Assembly (NCBI RefSeq): GCF_009765165.1 | Contig: NZ_VLNU01000001.1 | Span: forward strand, 3,354,247 to 3,418,246 | Length of the DNA: 64,000 nucleotides | Source of the DNA: Lysobacter panacisoli | GTDB taxonomy: Bacteria > Pseudomonadota > Gammaproteobacteria > Xanthomonadales > Xanthomonadaceae | Direction: 5' to 3' | In this document: positions 30,442-41,388 of the stretch, one piece after another | Numbering within the stretch: the stretch's first letter is position 1 | How the letters are laid out: each line of letters opens with the position of its first letter | Translations under genes and position numbers: made by a program | Notes under the pieces: generated by a model | Told to the model about the DNA's origin: nothing | Seen by the model: the letters and a program-made list of their open reading frames with translations, nothing else | The model's database searches: none

Positions 30442-33317
30442 CGACCGCCCAGCAGCTTGCGCTTTCCAAGACCGGGCTCAGGGTTCCAGAGCCGTGGATG
30501 CTGGCGAGCCGGCGTGCCGAGTTCGCGGATCACCGCGTCGATGAACTTCTGGTTGCTCCAGCCTTCGCGTACGGCCGTCTCGAACACCACCATCGCCGCA
30601 CGGGTGAAGTCGCCCTCGCCGCCACTCTCCCAGGCGTACTCGCTGTCCAGACACGCCGCGAAATGCGCGACGCCGCGTCCCGGGCTCGTCGAGCCAGCTC
30701 CATTGCCCTTCGTACCGCGTGTTGCCGAACTTCGTACGTCGAGGTAGCGCTTGACCGTCTCATCGTCGAAGCGCATGAGCCGTGGCCTCGACCCGTTGCT
30801 CGCGGCGCGCGCACGCGCGCGGCTGATGGTGCCGGAATGGCAGCAGTCCATGAACAACGTCAACGTGGCGCCGTCGGGCAACCCGCGCGTGATCTCGCGC
30901 ACGTCGTCATCGATCAGCATCTGGCCCTTGCGGTAGTCGAACGGGACGAATGCCTCGTCGAAGCGTTCGTCTTCGTCGCCGCTCACGTCGGGGAGTTGTG
31001 CGCCATGCCCGGAGTACTGGAAGACCAGTTCGTCACCGCTGCGCGCATCGTCGACCAGTCGCTTCAATGCGCCCTGCATGGCATCGCGAGTCGCCTGTTT
31101 GTCGCGCAGGGGGCGAATCTCGAATCCGCTGCGTCCGAGCGCCTCGGCCCAGCGATTGCTGTCGTTGACGCAGCCCTGGAGCGGCTGGTCGGCATAGGCG
31201 TCGATGCCGATGCAGACAGCAATGCGACGACCACCACCGCCTGACGGCCGTGGCGGCGTCCTGCCGGAGGCGTCTTCTTCGGGCTCGGTATCGCCGCCGG
31301 CTTCGTCGTCGTCGCCGAAGCCGTCGCGGCCGTCGTCGGTGAACCTGTCGCCGCTTTCGCGGCCCGACATCCGTCGACAGCAGGGGCAGCCTCCGTCGTA
31401 GTCGTCATCGCCTGGCGGGATGATCGGTGCCGCGCGCGTCGCGTCCGTCAGGCCGCACGTGGCGAACGCCGAGGCCGGCGGGAACTGCATCGAAGCATTG
31501 GTGACCGTGCGCGGCACGCCGAGCACGCGCGCCAGCACCGAGACCATCGTTGCGGCATCGTTGTCGAAGCCGCCGTGCTGGAGCGCCTCCGTCTTCGGGT
31601 TCATCTGTGGCGAACCGCGCGGGGGCGAGAACTCGACCGCGATGGTTCCTGCGCTGGCACTGATCCGGTCGTCGTTCTTGCTCTTCAGCCCAAACAACGT
31701 TCGCAGCGTGGAGTCGTCGAGCAGGTCCTTCTGCAATCCGAGAATGCGACCCTTGTTGCGGTCGTCGCACGCCTCGCGGACGAAGTACAGCAGCGACTTG
31801 CGATAGATCTTCGCGCAGTTGTCGTCGCGTTCGGCGTCGTCGTTCATCGTGTACATGCACAGCTCGCGGATGGGCTTGTTCGCCCCGAGCAGCGGCTTGA
31901 CGTCCTGGAGGAAGCGATCGGTTCGGATCGCGGGTGCGAGGTAGCTGAGCGTGCTGATCACGCGGCCTTGCGCGGTCAGCAGCGGGAGGAACTTCGACAG
32001 GAAGATCGGTCCGGTGCTGTGTCCGACGGCATGGAGCTGCGTGTTGGGGTACTTCGCAAGTACGGGCCCCAGCAGCTGCGCGAGTTGCCATGCTCCACCG
32101 GAACGCCCCTGGAACTGGGGCGGCAGTACGGGCTCGGACGCGTTGCCGGCGTCCAGTTTCATTTCGGCCCAGACACGCCGTGCGACAACCTGGGTGATGC
32201 CTTCCAGCAGCCAGTCGGTGATGTCGCTCAATCCCCGGGCACCACGAGGCGCCTTGCGCAGCGTTTCGAACAGCCCCGATTCCCAGATGAAGAAGATCGG
32301 GAATACGCCATTCCTGAGCCACCACGGCAGCACGGTCCTGGCGTAACAGATGGCACTGGCCTCATCGACGAGTCCGCCATGTGCGTAGAACAGCAGATGC
32401 GCGGGACGCTTCAGCTGTCCACAGGTCTCGAGGTAATCGACCAGGTGTCTCTCGACGATCGTTCGCGGCGTCACCGTGACGCTGTCGATGTCGCCGCTCT
32501 GGGACAACGCGCCCTTCGACAGGTTGATCGCGTGGCGGCGAAGCAGCGCATCGGCCGGCAGCGGCGCGCGGCGCGCGCCCTCGACACCCGGTCCGAGGTC
32601 GAGCCGCGCTGCGAGCGCCTCCTGCTCCTCGAGCATCCACTCCGCTTCGGGCACTTCGGCGGTATCGGGATCCTCGATGACATTGGGATCATCGGCCAGG
32701 CCATTGATCCCGCGAGTAGCCTGCGCATCGAACCAGCCGCGTACTTCGCCGGCGTCCAGCACCGCGTCGGACGCGTCCGATCGCTCCACGCCAGCGGTGC
32801 CTTTCAGCAATGCCGCGATTTCGCGCTGCATCACCGCCTTGTCCAGCGACGTGCCGGGACATGTCTTCGCATTGGTGAAGTCGCGATGGAAGCGCAGCGC
32901 CTTCTCGTCGAGTCCGGCGCTGCGCAGCACCGCAGCGATCACGCCGAGCACCGCTTGCCGCTGTGGACCGTCGAACGGATCGAGCCCTTTGTCGAAGTTG
33001 CCGATCACTTCGATCATGAACGGGCCCGCTGCCGCGGTGCCGTTGTGGCCCACCGCGCTGGCGGGCGGGGAATCCCACGATCGGCCGGTCCACAGCCCTC
33101 CGGCCGGATCGACCGTCAGGTGCTGGGCGATGTCGCTCCAGCCCTTGCTCATGTGGAAGGCGCGCATCGCCTCGATCGTCGCCTGACCGCGAAAATCCGC
33201 GCGCCGGGGGCGATCGGTGCAATGCAGGTGGAATTCCGTGATCTTCCGGTGGGGCTGCCGCCATTGCGCGAGCAGTCGCTCGAAATCAGCCAGCCCGATG
33301 CGACGTATCGTGGACAT
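30438..33317 (-). CDS. Triple fusion: amidase-like domain, alpha/beta hydrolase-like domain, caspase-like protease
   Basis: 959 residues. About 20-172 resembles the N-acetylmuramoyl-L-alanine amidase/PGRP fold (FHLHCTD, GHNG, FHRDF..KTCPG). About 285-620 is an alpha/beta-hydrolase-like region with a GHSTG elbow (Ser434). A Gly/Asp/Glu-rich linker (about 655-705) carries CPCCRR. The C-terminus (about 706-950) is a C14 caspase-like domain with His771 (YSGHGAQ) and Cys826 (MDCCHSG). No signal peptide. The ATG at 33317 has GGGGAGA upstream; a 33383 start is less likely. First gene of the protease operon. Confidence 0.87.
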   Translation of the reverse strand: MSTIRRIGLADFERLLAQWRQPHRKITEFHLHCTDRPRRADFRGQATIEAMRAFHMSKGWSDIAQHLTVDPAGGLWTGRSWDSPPASAVGHNGTAAAGPFMIEVIGNFDKGLDPFDGPQRQAVLGVIAAVLRSAGLDEKALRFHRDFTNAKTCPGTSLDKAVMQREIAALLKGTAGVERSDASDAVLDAGEVRGWFDAQATRGINGLADDPNVIEDPDTAEVPEAEWMLEEQEALAARLDLGPGVEGARRAPLPADALLRRHAINLSKGALSQSGDIDSVTVTPRTIVERHLVDYLETCGQLKRPAHLLFYAHGGLVDEASAICYARTVLPWWLRNGVFPIFFIWESGLFETLRKAPRGARGLSDITDWLLEGITQVVARRVWAEMKLDAGNASEPVLPPQFQGRSGGAWQLAQLLGPVLAKYPNTQLHAVGHSTGPIFLSKFLPLLTAQGRVISTLSYLAPAIRTDRFLQDVKPLLGANKPIRELCMYTMNDDAERDDNCAKIYRKSLLYFVREACDDRNKGRILGLQKDLLDDSTLRTLFGLKSKNDDRISASAGTIAVEFSPPRGSPQMNPKTEALQHGGFDNDAATMVSVLARVLGVPRTVTNASMQFPPASAFATCGLTDATRAAPIIPPGDDDYDGGCPCCRRMSGRESGDRFTDDGRDGFGDDDEAGGDTEPEEDASGRTPPRPSGGGGRRIAVCIGIDAYADQPLQGCVNDSNRWAEALGRSGFEIRPLRDKQATRDAMQGALKRLVDDARSGDELVFQYSGHGAQLPDVSGDEDERFDEAFVPFDYRKGQMLIDDDVREITRGLPDGATLTLFMDCCHSGTISRARARAASNGSRPRLMRFDDETVKRYLDVRSSATRGTKGNGAGSTSPGRGVAHFAACLDSEYAWESGGEGDFTRAAMVVFETAVREGWSNQKFIDAVIRELGTPARQHPRLWNPEPGLGKRKLLGGR

Positions 33318-33894
33318 CCGTGTTCTCCCCTGGGGGTGGGGGGTGGACCCTGCCCTACCCTCAACGCCGGCCCCTGCGAACAACGGCCACGTGCGCGCCC
33401 GCCCTCTTCACATCCCCTTGCGCGCCGATCCGGATACTGCGCGCCGTTGTCCCACCCAGTGCGCTTCGTCGCAAGGCAGTTTCCGAGTGTTGCAGTCCCA
33501 GATGTCCTCCTCCGTCGCCGCGGTCGTTCCGCCCCGACCGGTCCGTTTTGCCGGCATTCTTGCCGAGCCACTAAGCACGGACACCATGCGCCAGCATCGC
33601 TCCTCGCCGCGACTCGCATGCGAGAGCGAGACGGATGCGTTTGACGACTTGCCGTACCGCCGCTGGCTGCAGTGGTCGGGCAACCTCTGAGCGCCTGCAG
33701 CGCCTCCATCTGATCTGACCGCTTGCATCCCACTGCGACTGGCGCATGCCGGTCGCCTGCGTGGATGCGTCCAAGTTTCCTGAATCCTTCCGCCGACCGT
33801 CGCGGTCGTCGTCCACCAGCGTGGACGTCGCGACGGCGTCATGTCGCTCGGCGACTCCTGTTCCTTCCGGTTTCCCACTCGAGGTTTTACCCCC
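33318..33894. other. Divergent intergenic region between caspase operon and ax21-like gene
   Basis: 577 bases. No gene with family resemblance. It contains a large nested hairpin (33797-33836) ahead of the Ax21-like gene and presumably the promoters of both units. Confidence 0.5.
33797..33836 (+). promoter_or_regulatory. Nested stem-loop in leader of ax21-like gene
   Basis: Outer arms CCGTCGCG (33797-33804) and CGCGACGG (33829-33836), inner arms CGTCCAC (33810-33816) and GTGGACG (33821-33827) with a CAGC tetraloop. It lies 58 bases before the ATG and would form a stable leader structure or an operator dyad. Confidence 0.45.
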
Positions 33895-34503
33895 ATGAAG
33901 CGTTTCGTCCCTCTCCTCGCCCTGTTCGCGGCGCCCTTCTCTGCGCTTGCGGCCGATGGCATCAGCTACACGTACGTCGAAGGCGGCTATGCGGCCAGCA
34001 GCATCGACAACGGCGGCCCCGATGCCGATGGCTGGGCCGTCCGCGGTTCGGTCGCCGTCACCGACGACTTCCACGTGTACGGTGGTTACAGCGGGCAGAA
34101 GACCGACGATTTCGACAGCCCGGTCGGGCGCGTGAATGGCGTGGACGTGGACCAGTGGAATCTGGGCGCGGGCTATAACCACCAGATCAGCCCGCAACTC
34201 GACCTGCTCGCGCGCGCCGGCTACCAGAAGGCAGACACCGACGACGTGCGAATCGGCAGTGCCGACGTACTCGGCGTGGACCGCGACGGCTGGAACGTCG
34301 AGGCCGGCGTGCGCGGCGCGATGACGTCGTACCTGGAAGGCTACGCCCTGGCCGGTTACGAGGATTACGACAAGGCCGACGGTGAGTTCTATGCGCGACT
34401 GGGCGCGCAGGTCAAGTTCAACCAGACCTGGGGCATCAACGGTGAAGTGAAGTACGTGGACGACTACGTCGCCTACTTCGTGGGCCCGCGCATGAGCTTC
34501 TGA
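33895..34503 (+). CDS. Ax21 family outer-membrane/secreted protein
   Basis: 202 residues with a Sec signal peptide (about 1-19, ending ALA) and a small beta-barrel. The family start GISYTYVEGGY and repeated amphipathic strands (VRGSVAVTDDFHVYGGYSGQ, WNLGAGYNHQI) end in FVGPRMSF with a terminal Phe typical of outer-membrane barrels. Ax21 proteins of Xanthomonas and Stenotrophomonas are linked to biofilm, motility and quorum-controlled traits. Start chosen at the signal-peptide ATG. Confidence 0.9.
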   Translation: MKRFVPLLALFAAPFSALAADGISYTYVEGGYAASSIDNGGPDADGWAVRGSVAVTDDFHVYGGYSGQKTDDFDSPVGRVNGVDVDQWNLGAGYNHQISPQLDLLARAGYQKADTDDVRIGSADVLGVDRDGWNVEAGVRGAMTSYLEGYALAGYEDYDKADGEFYARLGAQVKFNQTWGINGEVKYVDDYVAYFVGPRMSF

Positions 34504-34534
34504 CACAGCGCATCCACGATGTAATCCCACGCGG

Positions 34535-34553
34535 CCCGGCCCACATGGCCGGG
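34535..34553. terminator. Hairpin between convergent ax21-like and hybrid-kinase genes
   Basis: Perfect CCCGGCC/GGCCGGG arms with a 5-base loop in the 66-base convergent gap. Likely a bidirectional transcription end, without T-run. Confidence 0.5.
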
Positions 34554-34569
34554 TCGTGCGTATCCGGGT

Positions 34570-37500
34570 TCACGCCGCCGATTGCAGCTCCGAAACGGTC
34601 AAGTCCTCCAGCACCGGGCGCAGCGCTTCCAGCGTCCGGTCGAGGAGTTCGGCGACCTGCGCCTGCGGTGCGCCTGCCTCGCAGGCTTCTTCCAGCTCCT
34701 TCGCCCGTTCCGCCACTCCGCGCGCGCCGATGCATGCGGAGGTTCCGCGCAGGTCGTGCGCGAGTCGTCGCGGCGCTGTCGGATCGTCGGATCCGCACGC
34801 AGCTTCGAATGACGCGGCGAAGTCGCCGTAGTCCTTCAGGTATCCCAGCAGCAAGCGGTGATAAAGCGCGCTGTTGTGCCCGCAGGTCGCCAGGCCGACG
34901 TTGCGGTCGACGGTCGGCAGCGGCGCCGATGCCTCACCCTCTGCGCCAGGCTCGTCCAGAACGCCGCGGCGGTCGCAGGTTTCCATCCAGCGCGACATCG
35001 TCGCGAGCATTGCGTCCACGTCGATGGGCTTGGGGATGTGGTCGTTCATGCCCGCCGCAATCGCTTCATCGCGGTCATCCGCCATCGCACTGGCCGTCAT
35101 CGCGATGATGGGAAGGTCGACGAGGCCCAGCCGACCACGGATCGCGCGAGCGGCGTCATAACCGTCCATCACGGGCATCTGGCAATCCATCAGCACGCCG
35201 TCGAAGAACGGATCGACTTCGAGCACGTCCAGCGCTTCCTGTCCGTTGCCGGCCCACACCACCTCCACACCCGCGCGGCGCAGCAGGTCCTGCGCGAGTT
35301 CGCGATTTATCTCGTTGTCCTCGACCAGCAACACGCGACTGCCGACCAGCGAGGTCGCCACGTTGCGTCGCCCTTTGGTCGCGGCCTCGCGTGGCGCGTC
35401 CACGGTGGGCTTGCCGAGCGCGGCCATGATGGTCTCCTGCAGCAACCACGGCATCACGGGCTTGCCGAGTGCGCGACCGATGGACACGCCACGTCGTTCG
35501 GCCTCCTCGCGCGCTTCCTCGGGATCGAACGCCGTCACCATGACCGTCGCGGGCATGTCATTCGCGATCGAGGCGATGCGACGGAGCGTCTCGATGCCGT
35601 CCATGCCGGGCATCTTCCAGTCCATCAGCACCACCTGGTACGGACGCCGCGTTGCGACGCTGCGCAGTGCCTCGTCACCGCTGGCCGCATCATCGACCTC
35701 CATCCCGAGCCCGTGCGCCATCGCGACCAGGGCCGCGCGCGTGGCCGGGTTGTCGTCGACGACGAGCGCCCGCAGCCCATGCAACGCACGCTGCTCGACG
35801 CGCTGCGGGGCTGCGCCCGTTTCCGTCGACAGCCGCACGTGCGCGTGGAACGTCGAGCCAACGCCCGGCGCGCTCTCGACCTCTATCCGCCCATCCATCA
35901 GTTCGGCCAAGCGCCTCGTGATCACCAGTCCGAGACCCGTGCCGCCGAAGCGGCGCGTGGTGGAGGCATCGCCCTGCATGAACGACTGGAACAGGCGACT
36001 CACCTGCTCTTCACTCATGCCGATGCCTTCGTCCTTCACCCACAGATGCAGCTCGATCCCGTCGTCGTCGAGCATGCGCGGCGGCTCGATTCCCATGACC
36101 ACCGCACCACGCTCGCTGAACTTGATCGCGTTGTTGGTGAGGTTGAGAAGGATCTGGCCGAGTCGCAGGGGATCGCCGACGAATGCAACCGGCAGCTCTG
36201 CCGGCAGCTGGTACACCAGTTCCAGCCCCTTCTGCTCGGCGTTGAGCCCGGCCACGCTGCTCACGTGGTCGAGTACGTCGCGCAGGTCGAACGCAACCTG
36301 CTCCATCGCCATCTGGCCGGCCTCGATCTTCGAAAAGTCGAGGATGTCGTTGATGATGCCCAGCAGGTTTCCGCCCGAGCGGTGGATCTTCTCGACGTAG
36401 CCACGCTGCCGCGGATCCAGTTCCAACTGCAGGAGCAGGTAGCTCAGGCCGATGATCGCGTTCATCGGCGTGCGGATCTCGTGGCTCATGTTGGCGAGGA
36501 AATCGCTCTTCGCCCGCGTTGCGTCCTCAGCGAGGTCCTTGGCGCGCATCGTGGCTGCCTGCGCGGCCTTCTGTTCGGTGACGTCGATGAACCACGCGAG
36601 CACGCCAGGATCGCCGTCGGAGCCGATCGGCACGTACGAGGCGAGGATGTCGCGTTCGCGGCGATCGCGATCGTAGAGCTTCAATTCCACCGCCGATAGC
36701 GTGGAGTTCGTCGCCAGGTGCTCGCGGATGCGATCGCGATCGCTCGGATCGACGTATATCCGGGTCGGGTCGTCGCCCACGTTCAGGCCGAACGTATCGA
36801 CGAACTTGGGATTGGCGAAGCGGAGTTCGTCCGCGTTGGCCACGCCCACGCACACCGGACTGCGATCGAGGATGTAGCGCAGGCGTTCCTCGCTGCGCTG
36901 CACTGCGCTTTCCATCGCGCGGCGTTCGCTGACATCGCGGACCGAAGCGCAGACGCAGGTGCCCTGCCCCTCCATCTCCGGCAGGAACGACAGCCCGATC
37001 TCCACCGAAAACTCGCTTCCATCCTTGCGCACACCGCGCAGGTCGAGGATGTCGCGCCCCATCTGGCGACTGACTCCCTGCGCCATGAACGCACGGCGAA
37101 GCTCGACATGCCGCGCGGCAATGTCGGCCGGGACGAGGCGCTCGACGCTGGCACCGACGAGTTCGTCCCGTTCGTAGCCGAAGATCGTTTCGAGCTTCGG
37201 ATTTCCCATCAGGATGCGACCATCCGGATCGACGATCATCATGCCGTCGGGCGCCGATTCGATGATGCCGCGATACCACGCCTTCGTCGCGTTGATCGTC
37301 TTCTGCTGGGCTTCGAGCGCGACGGTCTGTTCCTTCAGGCTCGCCGCCTGCCGTGCCGTGAGCTCCTGCTGCTCGCGACTTTCGTCGAGCAGTTGTCGCG
37401 TGCGCATCGTGCGGTCGAGGATTTCCAGGTTGACCGCGAGGATCGGCAGGATCTCGTCGACGAGTTCGCGCTGTGCCGGGCCCAGTGGTGAGACGGTGGC

Positions 37501-38697
37501 GAGTTCGATCACGCCGAGCAGCCGCTTGCGCAGCACCAGGGGCAGCACGAGCAGCTGCGCAGCGGCGGTCGATCCGAGCGCGGATGACACACGCAGGTAA
37601 TCCGGCGGCGGTGGCGTCAGTTCGACGGCTTTGCGGTCGATTCCGCACTGCCCTGCCAATCCCTCCCCGAACGTCAGGCGCTGCGGCGCGCCGGCATCCG
37701 CATGGCCGCCCAGCCGCGTCAGCACGCCCTCGGGCTGGTGCGCGTAGAGCACGCCACGGCCGACGCCGATCAGCGGCGAGACGACGGAGAAGAACCGGCT
37801 CGCCAGCTCCGTCGCGTCGGAGGCGGACTGCAGTTCCCTCAGGATCGCGGCCACCTGCGTCTTCACCCATCGCTGCGACGCGGTCTGGCGTGCCTGCGCC
37901 TGCATGGTGCGGATGGCGCGGGCCAGGTCACCGGTTTCGTTCGGGTACTCCGTGTACGGAATGGTGGACCCCAGGTCACCGTTGCTGAGAGAGTCCAGCG
38001 CCTGACGCAGACCATCGGCGGGCCGGCGTATCGAGCGGCTGATCAACGCGCCGAACAACAGGCCCGCGACGAGCCCGGCGGCGAGCAACGCGATGGTCAT
38101 GCGCACGCCGTCGTGGTAGCCGGCATCGGCGAGCGCGACTTCGCGGTCGGCACCCTCGCGCTTGCCGGACGCCACGCGCGCCAGCGCCTCGCGCGACTGC
38201 GTCGCGCTGCGCTGGAATCCCGGTGCGGCCAAGCGCGCAACCGCGCCCGTCCTGTCGCCACGCACGGGCTCGCGCACGAGCAGGGCGATCGATATGGCCT
38301 GACTGCGGTAATCGGCGAAGGCAAGATCGAATTCGCGCAGGCTCCCGCGCGTGTCGTCGCGGTAGATCAGCGGGCGCGCGAGTTCGATCTCCCTGCGCAG
38401 AACCGTGTCGGATTCCGCGAACAACCGCAGTGCCTCTTCGCGCGGCGCCGCCTCGTCCGCCATCACCGCCTGCCGCAGGTACTGGCCCATGTCGGCCAGC
38501 GCGGCGCGCGCGGATTCGACGTGCAGCAACCCGACCAGGTCTTTGTCGTACAAGCGGCCGATCCGGTCCATCTGCTGCCGGTTCATCGCCAGGTTGTAGA
38601 GGCCCAGCAGCACGACCAGCAGCAGGATCCCGCCGAAACCGAGTTGCAGTCTCCGCGCCAGCGGCAGTCTTTCAAGTCGTTCGCGTAGCCCGGGCAT
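34570..38697 (-). CDS. Membrane hybrid histidine kinase with GAF, PAS, two receivers and HPt
   Basis: 1375 residues. TM1 (about 18-38), a periplasmic four-helix sensor, TM2 (about 198-220), HAMP (about 222-275), GAF (about 290-440), a coiled coil, two PAS/PAC (about 465-590 and 595-715), HisKA (His739 in [13 protein letters not shown]), HATPase ([28 protein letters not shown]), two receivers with Asp1026 and Asp1171, and a C-terminal HPt (His1314 in LAHDLRGT). BarA/RpfC-like unorthodox kinase with its whole relay in one chain. It lies 29 bases downstream of the HD-GYP regulator gene and is probably co-transcribed with it. Confidence 0.93.
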   Translation of the reverse strand: MPGLRERLERLPLARRLQLGFGGILLLVVLLGLYNLAMNRQQMDRIGRLYDKDLVGLLHVESARAALADMGQYLRQAVMADEAAPREEALRLFAESDTVLRREIELARPLIYRDDTRGSLREFDLAFADYRSQAISIALLVREPVRGDRTGAVARLAAPGFQRSATQSREALARVASGKREGADREVALADAGYHDGVRMTIALLAAGLVAGLLFGALISRSIRRPADGLRQALDSLSNGDLGSTIPYTEYPNETGDLARAIRTMQAQARQTASQRWVKTQVAAILRELQSASDATELASRFFSVVSPLIGVGRGVLYAHQPEGVLTRLGGHADAGAPQRLTFGEGLAGQCGIDRKAVELTPPPPDYLRVSSALGSTAAAQLLVLPLVLRKRLLGVIELATVSPLGPAQRELVDEILPILAVNLEILDRTMRTRQLLDESREQQELTARQAASLKEQTVALEAQQKTINATKAWYRGIIESAPDGMMIVDPDGRILMGNPKLETIFGYERDELVGASVERLVPADIAARHVELRRAFMAQGVSRQMGRDILDLRGVRKDGSEFSVEIGLSFLPEMEGQGTCVCASVRDVSERRAMESAVQRSEERLRYILDRSPVCVGVANADELRFANPKFVDTFGLNVGDDPTRIYVDPSDRDRIREHLATNSTLSAVELKLYDRDRRERDILASYVPIGSDGDPGVLAWFIDVTEQKAAQAATMRAKDLAEDATRAKSDFLANMSHEIRTPMNAIIGLSYLLLQLELDPRQRGYVEKIHRSGGNLLGIINDILDFSKIEAGQMAMEQVAFDLRDVLDHVSSVAGLNAEQKGLELVYQLPAELPVAFVGDPLRLGQILLNLTNNAIKFSERGAVVMGIEPPRMLDDDGIELHLWVKDEGIGMSEEQVSRLFQSFMQGDASTTRRFGGTGLGLVITRRLAELMDGRIEVESAPGVGSTFHAHVRLSTETGAAPQRVEQRALHGLRALVVDDNPATRAALVAMAHGLGMEVDDAASGDEALRSVATRRPYQVVLMDWKMPGMDGIETLRRIASIANDMPATVMVTAFDPEEAREEAERRGVSIGRALGKPVMPWLLQETIMAALGKPTVDAPREAATKGRRNVATSLVGSRVLLVEDNEINRELAQDLLRRAGVEVVWAGNGQEALDVLEVDPFFDGVLMDCQMPVMDGYDAARAIRGRLGLVDLPIIAMTASAMADDRDEAIAAGMNDHIPKPIDVDAMLATMSRWMETCDRRGVLDEPGAEGEASAPLPTVDRNVGLATCGHNSALYHRLLLGYLKDYGDFAASFEAACGSDDPTAPRRLAHDLRGTSACIGARGVAERAKELEEACEAGAPQAQVAELLDRTLEALRPVLEDLTVSELQSAA

Positions 38698-38726
38698 GCG
38701 GATTTCCTCCCATCCGTGCCGGCCTG

Positions 38727-39851
38727 TCAGGCGAGTGCGCCCGGTGCCGTGCGGGACGCTTCGCCGGCGAAGTGCTGGGTGATCGCCTCGAACTTGTCTC
38801 CGAGCGCCACGAATGCGTCGACCACGTCCGGGTCGAAGTCGATCCCGCTGCGCTCGTGGATGAACGCAGCGGCCTGTTCGTGCGGCATCCCGGCCTTGTA
38901 TGCGCGCCGGCTCGTCAACGCGTCGTACACATCGGCGATGGCCATCAACCGCGCCGACACCGGAATCTCGTCGCCGCTGGTTCCCTGCGGATAGCCGCTG
39001 CCATTCCAGCGCTCGTGATGTCCGTAGGCGAGTTCCTTGGCGATGCGCAGGAATGGCACGTCTATGCCGAGTTCGTCTTCGGCGCGCTGCAGGGCATCGC
39101 GACCTTTCGCCGGATGCGCCTTCATCACCTCATACTCCTCGGCGGTGAGGCGTCCCGGCTTGCGCAGGATCTGGTCGGGAATGCCGATCTTGCCGATATC
39201 GTGCAGCGGCGCCGAACGTACCAGCAGCTCCACGGTGGCGTCGTCGAGGTGGCGGACGAACCGCGGATGCATCTTCAGCTGCTGCGCCAGTGCGCGCATG
39301 AAATGCTGCGTGCGGCGGCTATGGCTGCCGGTCTCGTCGTCGCGCGTGTCGGCCAGCGAGGTGAGTGCGAGGATCGCGACATCCTGCGCGCGGACCATGT
39401 CCTGTGTTCGACGCGACACTTCGCGTTCGAGGAATGTTTCGCGATCGCGCTGCAGATCGATCGCTTCCTTGGCGCGCAGGTGCGATGCGACGCGCGTACC
39501 CAGGACCAGTGGATGCACCGGCTTGGTGATGTAGTCAACGGCGCCCAGTTCGAGACCATGCGCCTGGTCCTCGACGCGTTCGAGCGTGGTGAGGAAGATC
39601 ACCGGTACCTCACGCGTGGCCGGCTTCTCCTTCAGCCAGCGGCACACTTCGAAACCGCTGTGGCCGGGCATCACCACGTCGAGCAGGATGAGGTCAGGCG
39701 TCTCCTCCCGCAGCAGTTCCATCGCCGCACTCCCATCGGCGGCGGTGAGCACGCGATAGGTCGGCTCGAGCATGTCCTGGAGGATGATGCGGATGGCCGG
39801 GGTGTCGTCCACGACCAGTACCGTCGGTTTTCCGAACCGGATGCCACCCAT
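38727..39851 (-). CDS. HD-GYP domain response regulator (c-di-GMP phosphodiesterase)
   Basis: 374 residues. Receiver domain with Asp58 in [13 protein letters not shown] and Lys110 in ITKPV, a helical linker, then an HD-GYP domain with [21 protein letters not shown] (His217, Asp218), the HPAKG helix and [11 protein letters not shown]. It should hydrolyse cyclic di-GMP in a phosphorylation-dependent way, RpfG-like. The ATG at 39851 has GGAGAG 5 bases upstream. Immediately ahead of the hybrid kinase, which is the likely phosphodonor. Confidence 0.92.
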   Translation of the reverse strand: MGGIRFGKPTVLVVDDTPAIRIILQDMLEPTYRVLTAADGSAAMELLREETPDLILLDVVMPGHSGFEVCRWLKEKPATREVPVIFLTTLERVEDQAHGLELGAVDYITKPVHPLVLGTRVASHLRAKEAIDLQRDRETFLEREVSRRTQDMVRAQDVAILALTSLADTRDDETGSHSRRTQHFMRALAQQLKMHPRFVRHLDDATVELLVRSAPLHDIGKIGIPDQILRKPGRLTAEEYEVMKAHPAKGRDALQRAEDELGIDVPFLRIAKELAYGHHERWNGSGYPQGTSGDEIPVSARLMAIADVYDALTSRRAYKAGMPHEQAAAFIHERSGIDFDPDVVDAFVALGDKFEAITQHFAGEASRTAPGALA

Positions 39852-40233
39852 TTCGCTCTCCGTGGAGAACCGGGGGCGCAAGGCGAGCCCCATGTCGAAC
39901 GGATGCTGCTCCCGCCCCGTCAAGGAGGCGTGAAACCGACCGAAACGCAATGGTCGCCGCGGCGGTTCGTCGCATTCAGATATTCCAGCATCGGATAACT
40001 GGAATCAGGCGAATAAATTGGATCAATGGTTATCGCCGGCGCATTCTTCACGCACACCCACCGAGGAGCCGGACATGCCGAAGGCCTCTCCACCGTGACG
40101 ACCAGAACCTGATGCGCGATTTCAGCTGAGCGTGACTGCCAGCACCGCACCCGATTCCCCTTCCCTTCTCAATACCTCGATCTGCCGCGGCAACCGCGGC
40201 TGGACAAGGTCATCTCATCCCGAGGAAACCGCA
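39852..40233. other. Divergent intergenic region with a possible LysR-type box
   Basis: 382 bases without a supported gene. ATTCCAG (39982-39988) and CTGGAAT (39999-40005) form a 7-bp dyad with a 10-base spacer, of the size expected for a LysR-type binding site; the LysR gene at 41389 is a candidate regulator, which is speculative. Confidence 0.4.
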
Positions 40234-41336
40234 ATGACTACCGAAACACTCTTCTCCCCCGCCCGTCTGGGCGCGATCGACGTCGCGAACCGCATCGTCA
40301 TGGCGCCGCTGACGCGTTCGCGCGCCGGCGCCGACGGTGTGCACACGCCACTGGGCATCGAGTACTACCGCCAGCGCGCTTCGGCGGGTCTCATCATCAC
40401 CGAAGCCACCAACATTTCGCGCCAGGGTCGCGGTTACGCGTACACGCCCGGCATCTACACCGATGCACAGGCCGAGGCATGGTCGCGGGTCACCGACGCC
40501 GTCCACGCCGAGGGCGGCAGGATCGTCATGCAGCTCTGGCACGTGGGCCGCATGTCGCACGTGAGCCTGCAGGAAGACGGCATCGCGCCGGTGCGCCGTC
40601 GGCGATCCGTGCAGGCGGCAACGTCTTCACCGAGAACGGATTCGAAGCGCCGTCCATGCCGCGTGCGCTTGAACTGGACGAAATCGCCGCTGTTCTCGAG
40701 GACTATCGCCATGCGGCGCGTCTTGCGAAGCAGGCGGGTTTCGACGGCGTCGAAGTGCACGCAGCCAACGGCTACCTGCTGGAACAGTTCCTGCGCGACA
40801 GCACCAACCACCGCGACGATCGCTACGGCGGGTCGATCGAGAACCGCGCGCGATTCCCCATCGAAGTGGTCGAAGCCGTCGCCGGCGTGTGGGGCGCGGA
40901 CCGCGTGGGCCTGCGTCTTTCGCCGCTGTCAACGGCCGTCGGCGATACCCCGCTCGACAGCACGACGCCTGAGACGTACGGATATCTGGCGCGCCGGCTC
41001 GGCGAGATGAACCTCGCGTACCTCCACAACGTGGAAGGGCAGCTGCACAGCGACAACTCCACCGAAGCCTACGACGTGCGGGCGCTGCGCGCTGCGTTCG
41101 GCGGGACGTACATCGCCAACAACGGTTACGACCGGCGATCGGCCATCGATGCGGTGGATTCGGGCCGCGCCGACATGATCGCCTTCGGCAAGCCCTTCAT
41201 CGGCAATCCTGACCTGGTCGAACGACTGCGCACGAATGCACCGTTGTTCGAAGCGCCCGCCTCGGCCTTCTTCGGTGGCGGCGCCGAAGGTTATACGTAC
41301 TTCGCGAACGCGCCCGCGCTCGCCAGCGCCGCCTGA
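40234..41336 (+). pseudogene. Old Yellow Enzyme family NADH:flavin oxidoreductase, frameshifted
   Basis: OYE (NemA-like) alkene reductase split by a frameshift. The first part (40234 to about 40592) reads [30 protein letters not shown] OYE N-terminus to EDGIAPV; the second continues one frame over as APSAIRAGG through the end. Restoring one G after the codon at 40591-40593 (GGTGCG to GGTGGCG) joins them into about 368 residues of normal length. The second half keeps [25 protein letters not shown] and NNGYD. It is either a recent pseudogene or a base-call error. Confidence 0.85.
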
Positions 41337-41343
41337 CCCCGTT

Positions 41344-41371
41344 CCGCGCCGCGCCATCGTGCGCGGCGCGG
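41344..41371. terminator. Bidirectional hairpin between OYE and LysR genes
   Basis: Perfect 11-bp arms CCGCGCCGCGC and GCGCGGCGCGG with a 6-base loop in the 52-base convergent gap. Confidence 0.6.
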
Positions 41372-41388
41372 TCATGCCGGGAACAGGA

